64,000 bases of DNA. Source: Kriegella aquimaris (GTDB lineage: Bacteria; Bacteroidota; Bacteroidia; Flavobacteriales; Flavobacteriaceae). The stretch covers positions 62,001 through 126,000 of the forward strand of contig NZ_FNGV01000009.1 in the NCBI RefSeq assembly GCF_900103215.1, written 5' to 3'. The translations under genes were made by a program, and so were the position numbers. Shown here piece after piece: positions 1 through 8,187 of this stretch; the first letter of the stretch is position 1; each line of letters begins with the position of its first letter. The notes below the pieces were generated by a model that saw only the letters and a list, made by a program, of their open reading frames with translations, was not told where the DNA came from and searched no databases.

Positions 1-467
1 TCTGATCCGAGTGCTCCCCCAGCACCTTCGTATTTATAAAAAAGATAGGCAGAAAAAGGAACTTTGTTTCTTGACCTTCCTCCCAGTAAATCTACAACGG
101 GACGATCTAATTTTTTACCGATACAATCTAAACAAGCAACTTCGATTGCACTGAACAAATGTACCAGTAACCTTTGGTCCCAAGGTGCGACTCCCCGTTG
201 GTCGTCGCGTTCCCCAAATTTTTGATTGATCAATGTCTTGATCGTATGGAGTTGAAATACGTCTTGACCGATTAGATGTGATTTTAATTCGGTCAACGCT
301 TTGTATATTTTTTCGCTCCCGGGAATTTCACTCAGTCCGGTAATTCCAGAATCAGTGATTATTTCTACGATAATACGAAGTGCATAAGGGGCATGCAGCC
401 CCGCCGCATTTAATAATGGAGGGTCTCCGACTGCAATCTGGGTGATATTTATATCGGTAATTTTCAC
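1..467 (-). CDS. gudD: Glucarate dehydratase, N-terminal part (cut by window start)
   Basis: The reading frame starts at a GTG (467-465) and stays open to the window edge, giving about 155 residues of a protein that is usually near 440. An in-frame stop lies four codons upstream of the GTG, and the nearby ATG opens a frame that stops after three codons, so GTG is the likely start. The visible part is the capping domain of the enolase superfamily: the segment LHAPYALRIIVEI, then GLSEIPG, then the region leading to LDCIGKKLDRPVVDLLGG and FSAYLFYKYEG. This order matches glucarate dehydratases. Family knowledge: the enzyme removes water from D-glucarate to give 5-keto-4-deoxyglucarate. The catalytic barrel lies outside the window, so active-site residues cannot be checked. 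The three genes upstream in the same direction encode the following steps and a sugar-acid permease, which supports the call. Confidence 0.85.
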   Translation of the reverse strand, partial: MKITDINITQIAVGDPPLLNAAGLHAPYALRIIVEIITDSGITGLSEIPGSEKIYKALTELKSHLIGQDVFQLHTIKTLINQKFGERDDQRGVAPWDQRLLVHLFSAIEVACLDCIGKKLDRPVVDLLGGRSRNKVPFSAYLFYKYEGAGGALGS

Positions 468-506
468 GGTTTCATTTTAAATAGGAAATTCATTTTATTC
501 GAACAT

Positions 507-1379
507 TCAAATGGCGGCCAGCTCGGCAAGTAGTACATACAATGCGCTGTGGTCGAGCTCTCCTTTTCCCTGGGCAATAAGGGCATCCATATTGGCAGCG
601 ACCTGAGCGCTACCCTGTAAGGGAACAGAGAATTCTTTTCCAGCTTGAAGCGCGATGTTCATATCTTTTCGGTGTAGTTTTACTTTAAAGCCCGGCTTGA
701 AATTGTCATCGATGATCCGTTGTCCGTGCAAATCAAGAATACGACTTTGGGCAAATCCGCCAAGTAACGCTTCCCTCATTTTTTCGAGGTTTACATCTGC
801 TTTCTTTGCGAGGGCAAAAGCTTCAGCTACGGCCTGAATAGTCATTCCCACAATGATTTGATTGCAAGCCTTCGTCGTTTGGCCGGCCCCTGCATCACCA
901 ATCAATACGGCGCTTTTTCCCATTACATTAAATAGTGGGAGCACTTTGTCAAAGGCATCTTGGCTGCCTCCTACCATTATTGAAATTGTGCCACTTTCTG
1001 CACCTACCTGCCCTCCGGATACAGGAGCATCCAAAGCTTCAACTTTCTTTTCTTGAAAGGCGTTGTATATTTTTTTTGCGGTTGCGGGTGCTATGGTCGA
1101 CATATCAACGAAAATCGACCCAGGGCGTATGCCTTCAATAACCCCGTCTTTGCCTAAAACTACGGTCTCTACTTCTGGCGAATCTGGAAGCATGGTAATG
1201 ACGACGTCGCTATCATGGGCTAAGGCTTTACTCGTTTTATATTCTTTTGCCCCAGCGGCGGCGACCTCTTTGGCTGCCGCACTGGTTTCCAATATCAATA
1301 CAGTGTATCCTGCCTTGATTAAATTTAATGCCATGGGTTTCCCCATTATTCCTAATCCTATGAATCCTACTTTTTCCAT
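507..1379 (-). CDS. garR: 2-hydroxy-3-oxopropionate (tartronate semialdehyde) reductase
   Basis: This 290-residue protein has the full layout of the beta-hydroxyacid dehydrogenase family. The N-terminal Rossmann motif is GLGIMGKPMA (residues 8-17), the substrate loop is DAPVSGGQVGAESGT (117-131), and the catalytic lysine is K170 in GQTTKACNQ. An all-alpha C-terminal domain follows. Family knowledge: GarR/GlxR reduces tartronate semialdehyde to D-glycerate with NAD(P)H, the last step of the glucarate and galactarate route. The neighbours (aldolase, GntP permease, glucarate dehydratase) select this function over 3-hydroxyisobutyrate dehydrogenase, which has the same fold and motifs. It lies 61 bp after the permease and 39 bp before the dehydratase on the same strand. 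No glycerate kinase is visible in the window. Confidence 0.88.
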   Translation of the reverse strand: MEKVGFIGLGIMGKPMALNLIKAGYTVLILETSAAAKEVAAAGAKEYKTSKALAHDSDVVITMLPDSPEVETVVLGKDGVIEGIRPGSIFVDMSTIAPATAKKIYNAFQEKKVEALDAPVSGGQVGAESGTISIMVGGSQDAFDKVLPLFNVMGKSAVLIGDAGAGQTTKACNQIIVGMTIQAVAEAFALAKKADVNLEKMREALLGGFAQSRILDLHGQRIIDDNFKPGFKVKLHRKDMNIALQAGKEFSVPLQGSAQVAANMDALIAQGKGELDHSALYVLLAELAAI

Positions 1380-1440
1380 TTTTTGTGTTCTATTTTATGC
1401 GATTGTTCGGTTAAAATTAATTATATATTATTCTGTTGTT

Positions 1441-2886
1441 CTATACCAAAGGCCACAGTTGTGCGGCAATTAAAATAACGATAAGGCCGGTTACGCCCAT
1501 TATCGTCAACATGGGTGAAAATGTTTTCAATAGTTCCTTTTCAGTCAAGTTACTCATTTTACATACAATCCAAAACCCGCTGTCGTTCATCCAAGGAAAT
1601 ATTTTAGAGCCACAGGCAATGGCAAGTCCGACATAAAGTTGATGGTAGCCGAGATCCATTGTAGCCGACATGCCTGCAAGAATTCCCGAAGCAGTAATCA
1701 TGGCAACCGTAGCTGATCCTTGGGCGGTTCGCACCACCATTGCTATAAAAAAGGCGAGAGGTATGATGGCCATTTGATAGCCTTGGGTGAGTTCTCCGAT
1801 GCGGGCACTAATGCCAGTCTGTTGCAACATTCCTCCGAAAGCACCTCCCGCAGCGGTAATCAATATGATGACTCCACCACTCATCAATGCGGTTTGTACT
1901 GCTTTTCCCATTGCCGTCTTATCTTCTTTTTTTTGGAGGACTAGCAGGATTAAGGCGGATAGTGCACCACAGATCAAGGCCGTGTTCTTTTCCCCAAAGA
2001 AGTTCACTAAGGCCAACAAGATATTTTCTGGGTTCTCTATATTCATAAATGTGTCAATGACCGCTTTGACGGTTATAAAGATCAAGGGAATTAAAACAGG
2101 AAGTGTAGAAAACCATAACGATGGCAGGTGGTCATCTGATTTTAAGGATAATGCTTTTATGTCTTTTAGAGGTGCATCTACCGAGTCACGAAGGGGTATG
2201 GGCCATTTTCGATTCGCCCATACGGCATACATGTAGCCAGTTGAAATTGTGAAGAGGCCCACCAAAATTCCACCGAGCATCATCATGCCAATCGGAATAT
2301 TCATTTCACTGATTAAGAACAACGGTCCCGGAGTTGGTGGTACCAATGAATTGGCCATTGCGGCGCCTGCAGTAATGGCAAGTACCAAAAGCAAGTAGTT
2401 TTTGCCCATTTTGTTCGCCATCGCTTTGGCCAAAGGAATCATCAGGTAAAAAACAGTGTCAAAAAAAACGGGAATCCCCAGAAAGAAGCTACCACCTAAA
2501 AATGAAATAGGGGCATTTTTCATCCCGGTCCATTTGATAAGGGACCTTATGATTTTCTCTGCCGCGCCACTTTCGAGCATACATTTACCAATAATGGCGG
2601 CCATGGCAATAAGTATTCCGATTTTGCCACATGTCTCCCCGAAGGCAATAGCGATTCTTTTGCCGACATGCCAATGCGACATTTGAAGTGCCGCTTCGTT
2701 GGAGACGCCCTTGGTCAGGGCAAATGTTTCGACAGCGGAGGCCGGGGTCAATAAAGCTACGGCGAAGGCAGCGATCAACAGTGCAAGAAAAGCATGCAAT
2801 CGAAGACCTATGATTCCGCCAACGACAATTATAATACCAATTAACAAAATAAATAAAGGGTCGGAAAAAAAACTAGCTAAAGCCAT
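1441..2886 (-). CDS. GntP-family sugar-acid:H+ symporter
   Basis: A very hydrophobic 481-residue protein with about 12-14 predicted membrane segments. It begins DPLFILLIGIIIVVGGIIGL and carries family-typical stretches such as PGPLFLISEMN, RTAQGSATVAMITASGI (around residues 388-404) and MNDSGFWIV (around 434-442). These match gluconate/GntP permeases. Family knowledge: GntP proteins import gluconate and related aldonates or hydroxy acids with protons across the inner membrane. In this operon the cargo is probably D-glucarate, galactarate or a related acid, but specificity cannot be read from sequence. The start lies 9 bp after the aldolase stop, so the two are co-transcribed. No TonB-dependent receptor accompanies it in the window, so entry through the outer membrane must use something encoded elsewhere. 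Confidence 0.85.
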   Translation of the reverse strand: MALASFFSDPLFILLIGIIIVVGGIIGLRLHAFLALLIAAFAVALLTPASAVETFALTKGVSNEAALQMSHWHVGKRIAIAFGETCGKIGILIAMAAIIGKCMLESGAAEKIIRSLIKWTGMKNAPISFLGGSFFLGIPVFFDTVFYLMIPLAKAMANKMGKNYLLLVLAITAGAAMANSLVPPTPGPLFLISEMNIPIGMMMLGGILVGLFTISTGYMYAVWANRKWPIPLRDSVDAPLKDIKALSLKSDDHLPSLWFSTLPVLIPLIFITVKAVIDTFMNIENPENILLALVNFFGEKNTALICGALSALILLVLQKKEDKTAMGKAVQTALMSGGVIILITAAGGAFGGMLQQTGISARIGELTQGYQMAIIPLAFFIAMVVRTAQGSATVAMITASGILAGMSATMDLGYHQLYVGLAIACGSKIFPWMNDSGFWIVCKMSNLTEKELLKTFSPMLTIMGVTGLIVILIAAQLWPLV

Positions 2887-2895
2887 ATTGTAGGA

Positions 2896-3660
2896 TTACG
2901 CTTTTTGAGAATTTAAAGACTCGGCCATTTTCAATGCCCCTTGACTCACAAAAGTGGCATCAGAGCCACAGGCTATCAATCTGATGCCCATGTCATAATA
3001 TGTTTTGTAATCGTCAGGATTGAACAAGAGAATTCCGACAGCCTTTCCCGCTTTATTGGCGGCAGCGATAATAGCCTTTAGGGCGCTGATATATTTGGGG
3101 TGGTCTAATTGGCCGAATATTCCTAAAGACATGGAAAGGTCTGAAGGCCCCACAAACAGCACATCGACCCCTTCCAAAGCCGCAATTTCATCTAAATGGT
3201 TTAGTGCCTCGGTAGTTTCAATTTGAATTACCCCTAAAATATTTTCTTTCGATTTTGTTCTGTAGCTGTCAAAATTTTTCCCAAAACTGGTGGCCCTGAC
3301 CATTTTGGCTACCCCCCGTTTTCCATCAGGGGCATAATACAGACCATCGATTACTTTTTCTGCGTCGGCTGGGGTTTCTATTTGAGGGCACATGATTCCT
3401 TCGGCACCCATATCCAAGGCGCGCTGAATACGTCTTTTGTCATTGCTCTCAACCCTAATAATTGCACCCGTTGAACTAGCTTGTAGCGCTTGAAGCTGTA
3501 AGAGTGCGTCTTTTTCATTGCCTGAACCATGTTCAAGATCAATCAAGACCCAATCGAAACCTGCCTGCCCCACAATTTCGGCTGTTAGTGAACTGCCTAA
3601 GTTCAACCAGCAGCCATTTAGGGCTTCTCCATTTTTGAGTCTTACCTTTAAGTTTTTCAT
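2896..3660 (-). CDS. garL: HpcH/HpaI-family aldolase, probable 2-dehydro-3-deoxyglucarate aldolase
   Basis: The 254-residue protein is a class II pyruvate aldolase of the HpcH/HpaI family. Visible active-site elements are DLEHG (catalytic His44), the arginine of IIRVESND (R69), the RG pair of GKRGVAKM (R115-G116), and the two metal ligands E148 (QIET) and D174 (FVGPSDLS). Length matches E. coli GarL (about 256). Family knowledge: GarL splits 5-keto-4-deoxyglucarate into pyruvate and tartronate semialdehyde. It is the first gene of the minus-strand operon and its product is the substrate of the reductase two genes on, which favours GarL over the hydroxyphenylacetate-pathway aldolase HpcH. The specificity call is by context. 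Confidence 0.82.
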   Translation of the reverse strand: MKNLKVRLKNGEALNGCWLNLGSSLTAEIVGQAGFDWVLIDLEHGSGNEKDALLQLQALQASSTGAIIRVESNDKRRIQRALDMGAEGIMCPQIETPADAEKVIDGLYYAPDGKRGVAKMVRATSFGKNFDSYRTKSKENILGVIQIETTEALNHLDEIAALEGVDVLFVGPSDLSMSLGIFGQLDHPKYISALKAIIAAANKAGKAVGILLFNPDDYKTYYDMGIRLIACGSDATFVSQGALKMAESLNSQKA

Positions 3661-4016
3661 AAGATGTACAATTGGTTTATTGTTAAAGCTTGGATAATAG
3701 TTGGCACTTTACAATCAAGAGGTAGAATTTTTATTTTTACCCCATAATCGAAACAAGTTTTTTGAACTAGTTGTAATTTCAATAGATCGTTCAGTTTTTA
3801 TATCTGGATTTTAGTAAAGCTTTAGATGGAAATTTGAATACTTGCAAATTTTCCTTTCCTGTCGTTTCCTGCAATTTTATACTAACGTTCAATTTATTTT
3901 AATGGACATATTAATTATTAGTTGTTAAATTATTTTGTATTTTGTTCACATATTCCCAAAATTCCCCTAGCATTAATAGCATATAACTATTTTTCAACTG
4001 CGGATATACTTTAATT
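3661..4016. other. Divergent intergenic region between the sugar-acid operon and the sigma factor
   Basis: These 356 bp are AT-rich and hold no credible reading frame. They must contain the promoters of both the glucarate operon (minus) and the ECF sigma gene (plus). I find no clear TAnnTTTG promoter box on either strand next to the starts and no convincing long operator palindrome. No regulator gene of the GntR, LacI or CdaR type is present beside the operon. Confidence 0.5.
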
Positions 4017-4679
4017 TTGGATTTAAATTTATCATATTTTCAGAGCTACATTTCGGACGACCGAAGTGAGGCGCCCAAGGTTGTCTCGAGAGAACCCAAG
4101 GGGATAGCAGATTTTCAACTATGGCAAGAATTTCAGGCCGGCAGCGATATCGCATATGCTACTATTTATAGAAACAATGTGTCTTTATTATATAGCTACG
4201 GACTAAAATTGATCAGGGACAAGGAATTGATCAAAGATTGTATTCAAGAACTTTTTGTTGAAATTTGGAATTCCAAACATAAACTAGGTCGCGTAAAATC
4301 GATAAAATCCTACTTGTTCAAATCCATTAGAAGAAAATTGATTGCCGAATCTGTAAAGCGTCGCAAGAAATCGATGCCCCTTGATTTAAAACCTAATTTT
4401 TTAAAAGTACTGGCCACCCCTTCCATAGAGTTTGATATTATTGAACGACAATGTTTTGATCAGCAATGCCAAAAACTTAAAAAAGCGCTTGAAAAGCTTA
4501 CCGATAGACAGAAAGAAATCATTCACCTGAAATACTACACCCAGTTGAGTTATGATGAGATTGCAGAAATTATGTCGCTCAGTACAAAGGGAACTTATAA
4601 GTTGATGGGCCGATCCATCAGTTTTCTTAGAAAAAATATGGGTAGCATTCTAATTCTGTCAATGCTCGTGCATCTTTAA
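4017..4679 (+). CDS. ECF-type RNA polymerase sigma factor (orphan)
   Basis: The 220-residue product has sigma region 2 at about residues 45-110 (YATIYRNNVSLLYSYGLKL, then DCIQELFVEIW, then SYLFKSIRRKLI) and region 4 at about 155-205 (LEKLTDRQKEIIHLKYY, then LSYDEIAEIMSLS). This is the ECF arrangement common in Bacteroidetes. The start is the TTG at 4017; the preceding in-frame stop is at 3984 and no in-frame ATG occurs before the middle of the gene, so a non-ATG start is needed. The C-terminus ends in a hydrophobic stretch (SILILSMLVHL). Usually such sigma factors sit next to a FecR-type anti-sigma gene and SusC/SusD genes; none is present here, so its target genes and its control are unknown. 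Confidence 0.85.
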   Translation: MDLNLSYFQSYISDDRSEAPKVVSREPKGIADFQLWQEFQAGSDIAYATIYRNNVSLLYSYGLKLIRDKELIKDCIQELFVEIWNSKHKLGRVKSIKSYLFKSIRRKLIAESVKRRKKSMPLDLKPNFLKVLATPSIEFDIIERQCFDQQCQKLKKALEKLTDRQKEIIHLKYYTQLSYDEIAEIMSLSTKGTYKLMGRSISFLRKNMGSILILSMLVHL

Positions 4680-4699
4680 GTTGCCAGTACTATTGGTGA

Positions 4700-6106
4700 T
4701 TATGTGTCAAGACTTTTTTCATCAAAGGAAGGGTCGTCAGGGGTTTCTTGGATACCAGAATCATTCTTTGGAGTTTCTATATTTGATGAAGTTGAAATTA
4801 CCGCATTTTGCTCCTGCTCCTTTGATTCAGAGTGCGTTACATGCTCGACGCCATCATAGGCTTCTTCCCTAGCCTCGTATTCTACTTCGATTTCATCTAG
4901 TAAAGTGCCCATCTTATGTTTATCCTTGATCATGGCCCAAGTCATGACCAAGCTGGTCACAATAATTACAAATAGCAGAATGCCCGATTCGAAACCGGCA
5001 ATTTCTGCTTCCACAGGAATGGCATAGAATAATAGTATAGTAATTAATCCCCTTGGTGCGATAAAGATTTGTGGGAGAATATCCTTTCCGATAAAAACAC
5101 GTAAGACTATAAATCGAATGATGTATATAGAAGCGATGATTAGAAGACTGACCAGCGCTACATTTAGGTTTAGCAAAGAAGTTAAAACGATGGTGATTCC
5201 AAATATCACAAAGAAAAAAGTACGCACTACAAAGGCCGTTTCCAAAGTGATAATGTGTAATTCGTGATAAATTTGGTGCATTTTTTCTTTTTCGAGAAAA
5301 ATAGCCGTTTTTCCAGGAAAGAATAGTTTAACGTTCGCGATTACCAGTCCGAATACCAAGATAATTATCAATGACGAGAGATGCATCTTCTTACCTATAG
5401 CGTAAAGCAAAAGCAACACGGCAATGAGCAAAAATTGTTTGGCCTGACTTTTTATACGTTGAAAAATAAGTACAAGGGCGTAACTTGCGACTATGGCAAT
5501 CACAATGGTCAGAACGATGTTGCCAGCAAAGCCTACGGCTCCTGAGTCTTGTTCGGGGTCGAGACCTCCCGCCAAAAAATAAAACATCATGATACCCATG
5601 ATATCGGAAAAGGTACTCTCGTAGATGTGGAACTCTTTTTTATCGCTTGAAAGGCCTCCAACACTTGGGATTATAATGGCGGATGAAAGTATGGAAAGGG
5701 GTGTGGCATACAGCCAAGCCGATTGCATGGTCATATCGGGTATGAACTGATATAGAATCAAAGCGGCGACCCAAGCAGAACCGATGAGACCGATCAGGGC
5801 AATCGCCATTGATTTGAGAATAGGCACCAATTTTTCCCTTTTAAGCTCCAATTCCAGGGCCGCTTCCAATACAATCATGATAAGGCCTACGGTTCCGATA
5901 ATTTCTAAGGTGCCTTTCAGACTCTTTTCAAAATCAATATGGTCTCCGATAAAATATTTCAACACAAACTGCAAAATAATACCCAGAACAATGAGCATCA
6001 AGACTGAGGGGATATTAGTTCTTTTAGAAATGCCATTGAACCAAAAAGATAAGATAACAATGATCGAAGCCCCGATAATCATGTTGTATGAAGACAATAT
6101 TTCCAT
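4700..6106 (-). CDS. Sodium/proton antiporter (CPA family, NhaP-like)
   Basis: A 468-residue inner-membrane protein with about 12 hydrophobic segments over residues 1-400 and a hydrophilic tail from about 405 to 468 rich in Glu, Asp and Ser. The segment TFSDIMGIMMFYFLAGG (around residue 166) fits the conserved acidic membrane motif of the Na+/H+ exchanger domain, and IAPRGLITILLFYAIP (around 350) is the typical late membrane helix. Family knowledge: these carriers exchange Na+ or K+ for H+ and help pH and salt homeostasis. The gene is convergent with the sigma factor, with only 20 bp between the stops and no strong terminator. The ion preference cannot be deduced. Confidence 0.85.
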   Translation of the reverse strand: MEILSSYNMIIGASIIVILSFWFNGISKRTNIPSVLMLIVLGIILQFVLKYFIGDHIDFEKSLKGTLEIIGTVGLIMIVLEAALELELKREKLVPILKSMAIALIGLIGSAWVAALILYQFIPDMTMQSAWLYATPLSILSSAIIIPSVGGLSSDKKEFHIYESTFSDIMGIMMFYFLAGGLDPEQDSGAVGFAGNIVLTIVIAIVASYALVLIFQRIKSQAKQFLLIAVLLLLYAIGKKMHLSSLIIILVFGLVIANVKLFFPGKTAIFLEKEKMHQIYHELHIITLETAFVVRTFFFVIFGITIVLTSLLNLNVALVSLLIIASIYIIRFIVLRVFIGKDILPQIFIAPRGLITILLFYAIPVEAEIAGFESGILLFVIIVTSLVMTWAMIKDKHKMGTLLDEIEVEYEAREEAYDGVEHVTHSESKEQEQNAVISTSSNIETPKNDSGIQETPDDPSFDEKSLDT

Positions 6107-6249
6107 AGGGTAAGTGGGTTGTTTAGTATGGTCGTTGTTTAAAAATACTACTTAAATAGCAAGTTAAACTTTTTACCTTAAGATTCTTTTTTATGAAGTA
6201 AATAATGGAATTTTAAGGTGTTGCAAAGCGGGTGTCCACCATAAATAGA

Positions 6250-6278
6250 TTGTGGGAAACAAAAAAATTGTATATTTG
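6250..6278 (+). promoter_or_regulatory. Bacteroidetes-type promoter of rimP-nusA-infB
   Basis: TTG at 6250-6252 and a perfect TAnnTTTG box, TATATTTG, at 6271-6278, separated by 18 nt. This fits the primary-sigma promoter of Bacteroidetes. Transcription would start near 6283, leaving a leader of about 150 nt before rimP. Confidence 0.7.
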
Positions 6279-6307
6279 CACCACTGAAAGGATATAAAAG
6301 TATTCAT

Positions 6308-6334
6308 GAGGGGACCATAATAGTCCTCTTTTTT
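6308..6334 (+). terminator. Leader hairpin with U-tract (candidate attenuator) before rimP
   Basis: GAGGGGAC (6308-6315) pairs with GTCCTCTT (6323-6330), an 8-bp stem with two or three G-U pairs and a 7-nt loop, and runs into a stretch of six Ts ending at 6334. It lies downstream of the promoter and upstream of rimP on the same strand, and the gene on the other side is divergent, so it cannot terminate an upstream gene. An intrinsic terminator within the leader suggests premature termination as a control of the nusA operon. The rest of 6114-6434 shows no reading frame. Confidence 0.55.
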
Positions 6335-6434
6335 GTTTGCAAGATTTTCTTTTTTGAGGTATTCAATACAAATAAGAGGGTGCGATTGTATTGTTGCTGA
6401 ACGATATTTAGAAAGATTTTAAACGTTACGATTC

Positions 6435-6896
6435 ATGTTAAAAGATAAAGTTAGGGCGCTTTTAGAAGCTGCTTTACAAGAGGATTCATCACTCTTCCTT
6501 ATTGATTTTTCCGTGACACTTGACAATAAAATAAAGGTCGTTATTGATGGTGATCAGGGTGTTACGGTGCAAGACTGCATGAAAGTCAGTAGGGCTATCG
6601 AGCATAATCTAGATCGCGAAGAAGAAGACTTTTCTTTAGAGGTGGCATCGGCCGGGGCCGCTGCACCGATGGTGATGCCGAGACAGTATAAAAAAAATAT
6701 TGGCAGAAAATTAGAGGTGAACACTTTAGGCGATACCTTTGAGGGCAATCTAACAGACGTTACCGAGAAGGGTATCATCTTAGAGTGGAAAGCACGTGAA
6801 CCCAAGCCTATTGGAAAAGGGAAAGTTACGGTTCGGAAAAAAAAGGAAATCGGATTTGCCGACATAAACGAAGCAAAAGTTGTATTAAAATTTTAA
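6435..6896 (+). CDS. rimP: Ribosome maturation factor RimP
   Basis: The 153-residue protein has the two-domain RimP layout: an N-terminal alpha/beta domain with LFLIDFSVTLDNKIKVVIDG and VQDCMKVSRAIEHNLDRE (residues 20-60), then a C-terminal Sm-like barrel containing KKNIGRKLEVNTLG and FADINEAKVVLKF. Family knowledge: RimP binds the 30S subunit during late assembly. It is the first gene of the conserved rimP-nusA-infB operon, 13 bp ahead of nusA. In the usual VEVSSPG motif region this protein reads LEVASAGAAAPM, a mild departure seen at the end of domain one. Start is the ATG at 6435. Confidence 0.95.
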   Translation: MLKDKVRALLEAALQEDSSLFLIDFSVTLDNKIKVVIDGDQGVTVQDCMKVSRAIEHNLDREEEDFSLEVASAGAAAPMVMPRQYKKNIGRKLEVNTLGDTFEGNLTDVTEKGIILEWKAREPKPIGKGKVTVRKKKEIGFADINEAKVVLKF

Positions 6897-6909
6897 TTGT
6901 AGCATAAAA

Positions 6910-8142
6910 ATGGAAAATATTGCGCTCATTGAATCTTTCTCTGAATTTAAGGACGATAAATTCATAGACAGGGTAACGCTAATGGCGATTTTAGAAGATG
7001 TTTTTAGAAACGCGCTAAAGAAGAAATTTGGCTCCGATGATAATTTCGATATTATTATCAACCCTGATAAAGGGGATTTGGAAATATGGAGGAATAGAAT
7101 TGTTGTTGAAGATGGTGAGGTAGAAGATCCTAATGAAGAAATATCGTTATCTGAAGCACGAAAGATTGAGCCCGATTTTGAAGTAGGCGAAGACGTTTCC
7201 GAAGAGGTGAAATTGATTAATTTAGGGAGAAGGGCCATTTTAGCCTTGCGACAGAATCTTATTTCTAAAATTCATGAGCATGACAATACTACCATATACA
7301 AGCAGTTCAAGGATTTAGAAGGAGAAATTTATACGGCCGAGGTACATCATATTCGTCACAAGGCCATCATTCTTTTAGATGATGAGGGCAACGAGATTAT
7401 TATGCCCAAAGACCGACAGATTCCTTCTGATTTCTTTAGAAAGGGAGATAACGTACGGGGAATTATAGAAAGCGTTGAACTAAAAGGAAGCAAACCGACC
7501 ATAATAATGTCGAGAACATCTCCCAAATTTTTGGAAGCTTTGTTTTTTCAAGAGATACCCGAGGTTTTTGATGGTTTGATTACGATTAAAAAAGCGGTGC
7601 GCATCCCTGGTGAAAAGGCTAAAGTTGCTGTTGATTCATATGATGACCGTATCGATCCGGTAGGTGCTTGTGTGGGTATGAAAGGTTCCCGTATTCACGG
7701 TATCGTGAGAGAATTGGGCAATGAGAATATCGATGTAATCAATTGGACCAGCAATCCGCAATTGATGGTAACCAGGGCGTTGAGTCCGGCACGTGTTTCC
7801 ACGGTAAAGCTGAATGATGAGAAAATGACGGCTCAGGTATATTTACGGCCTGAAGAAGTTTCGAAGGCTATCGGTAGAGGTGGTCATAATATTAGATTGG
7901 CAGGTCAATTGACTGGTTATGAGATTGATGTGTTCCGTGAAGGTGTTGAAGAAGATGTAGAGCTTACCGAGTTTTCAGATGAAATCGAAGGGTGGATTAT
8001 CGAAGAGTTCAAGAAAATCGGAATGGATACGGCAAGAAGCGTTTTAGAGCAAGACGTGGCCGATTTGGTCAAACGTACTGATCTTGAAGAGGAAACAATT
8101 TCAGAAGTTGTACGCATACTAAAAGAAGAATTGGAAGATTAG
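6910..8142 (+). CDS. nusA: Transcription termination/antitermination factor NusA
   Basis: The 410-residue protein follows the short NusA form found in many non-proteobacteria. An N-terminal polymerase-binding domain (residues 1-125) is followed by the S1 domain (about 130-200), then KH1 (around 225-285, with DPVGACVGMKGSRI) and KH2 (about 300-345, with AIGRGGHNIRLA). An acidic C-terminal part follows (EEDVELTEFSDEIEGWI and onward), without the two full acidic repeats of E. coli NusA (495 residues). Family knowledge: NusA rides on RNA polymerase, promotes pausing and hairpin-dependent termination, and takes part in antitermination. Its position downstream of a leader hairpin allows feedback on its own operon, which is an inference. 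Confidence 0.96.
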   Translation: MENIALIESFSEFKDDKFIDRVTLMAILEDVFRNALKKKFGSDDNFDIIINPDKGDLEIWRNRIVVEDGEVEDPNEEISLSEARKIEPDFEVGEDVSEEVKLINLGRRAILALRQNLISKIHEHDNTTIYKQFKDLEGEIYTAEVHHIRHKAIILLDDEGNEIIMPKDRQIPSDFFRKGDNVRGIIESVELKGSKPTIIMSRTSPKFLEALFFQEIPEVFDGLITIKKAVRIPGEKAKVAVDSYDDRIDPVGACVGMKGSRIHGIVRELGNENIDVINWTSNPQLMVTRALSPARVSTVKLNDEKMTAQVYLRPEEVSKAIGRGGHNIRLAGQLTGYEIDVFREGVEEDVELTEFSDEIEGWIIEEFKKIGMDTARSVLEQDVADLVKRTDLEEETISEVVRILKEELED

Positions 8143-8187
8143 CTATATATTAGCGGTGTTTTATTGAAAGAATAGGAATTAATATTT

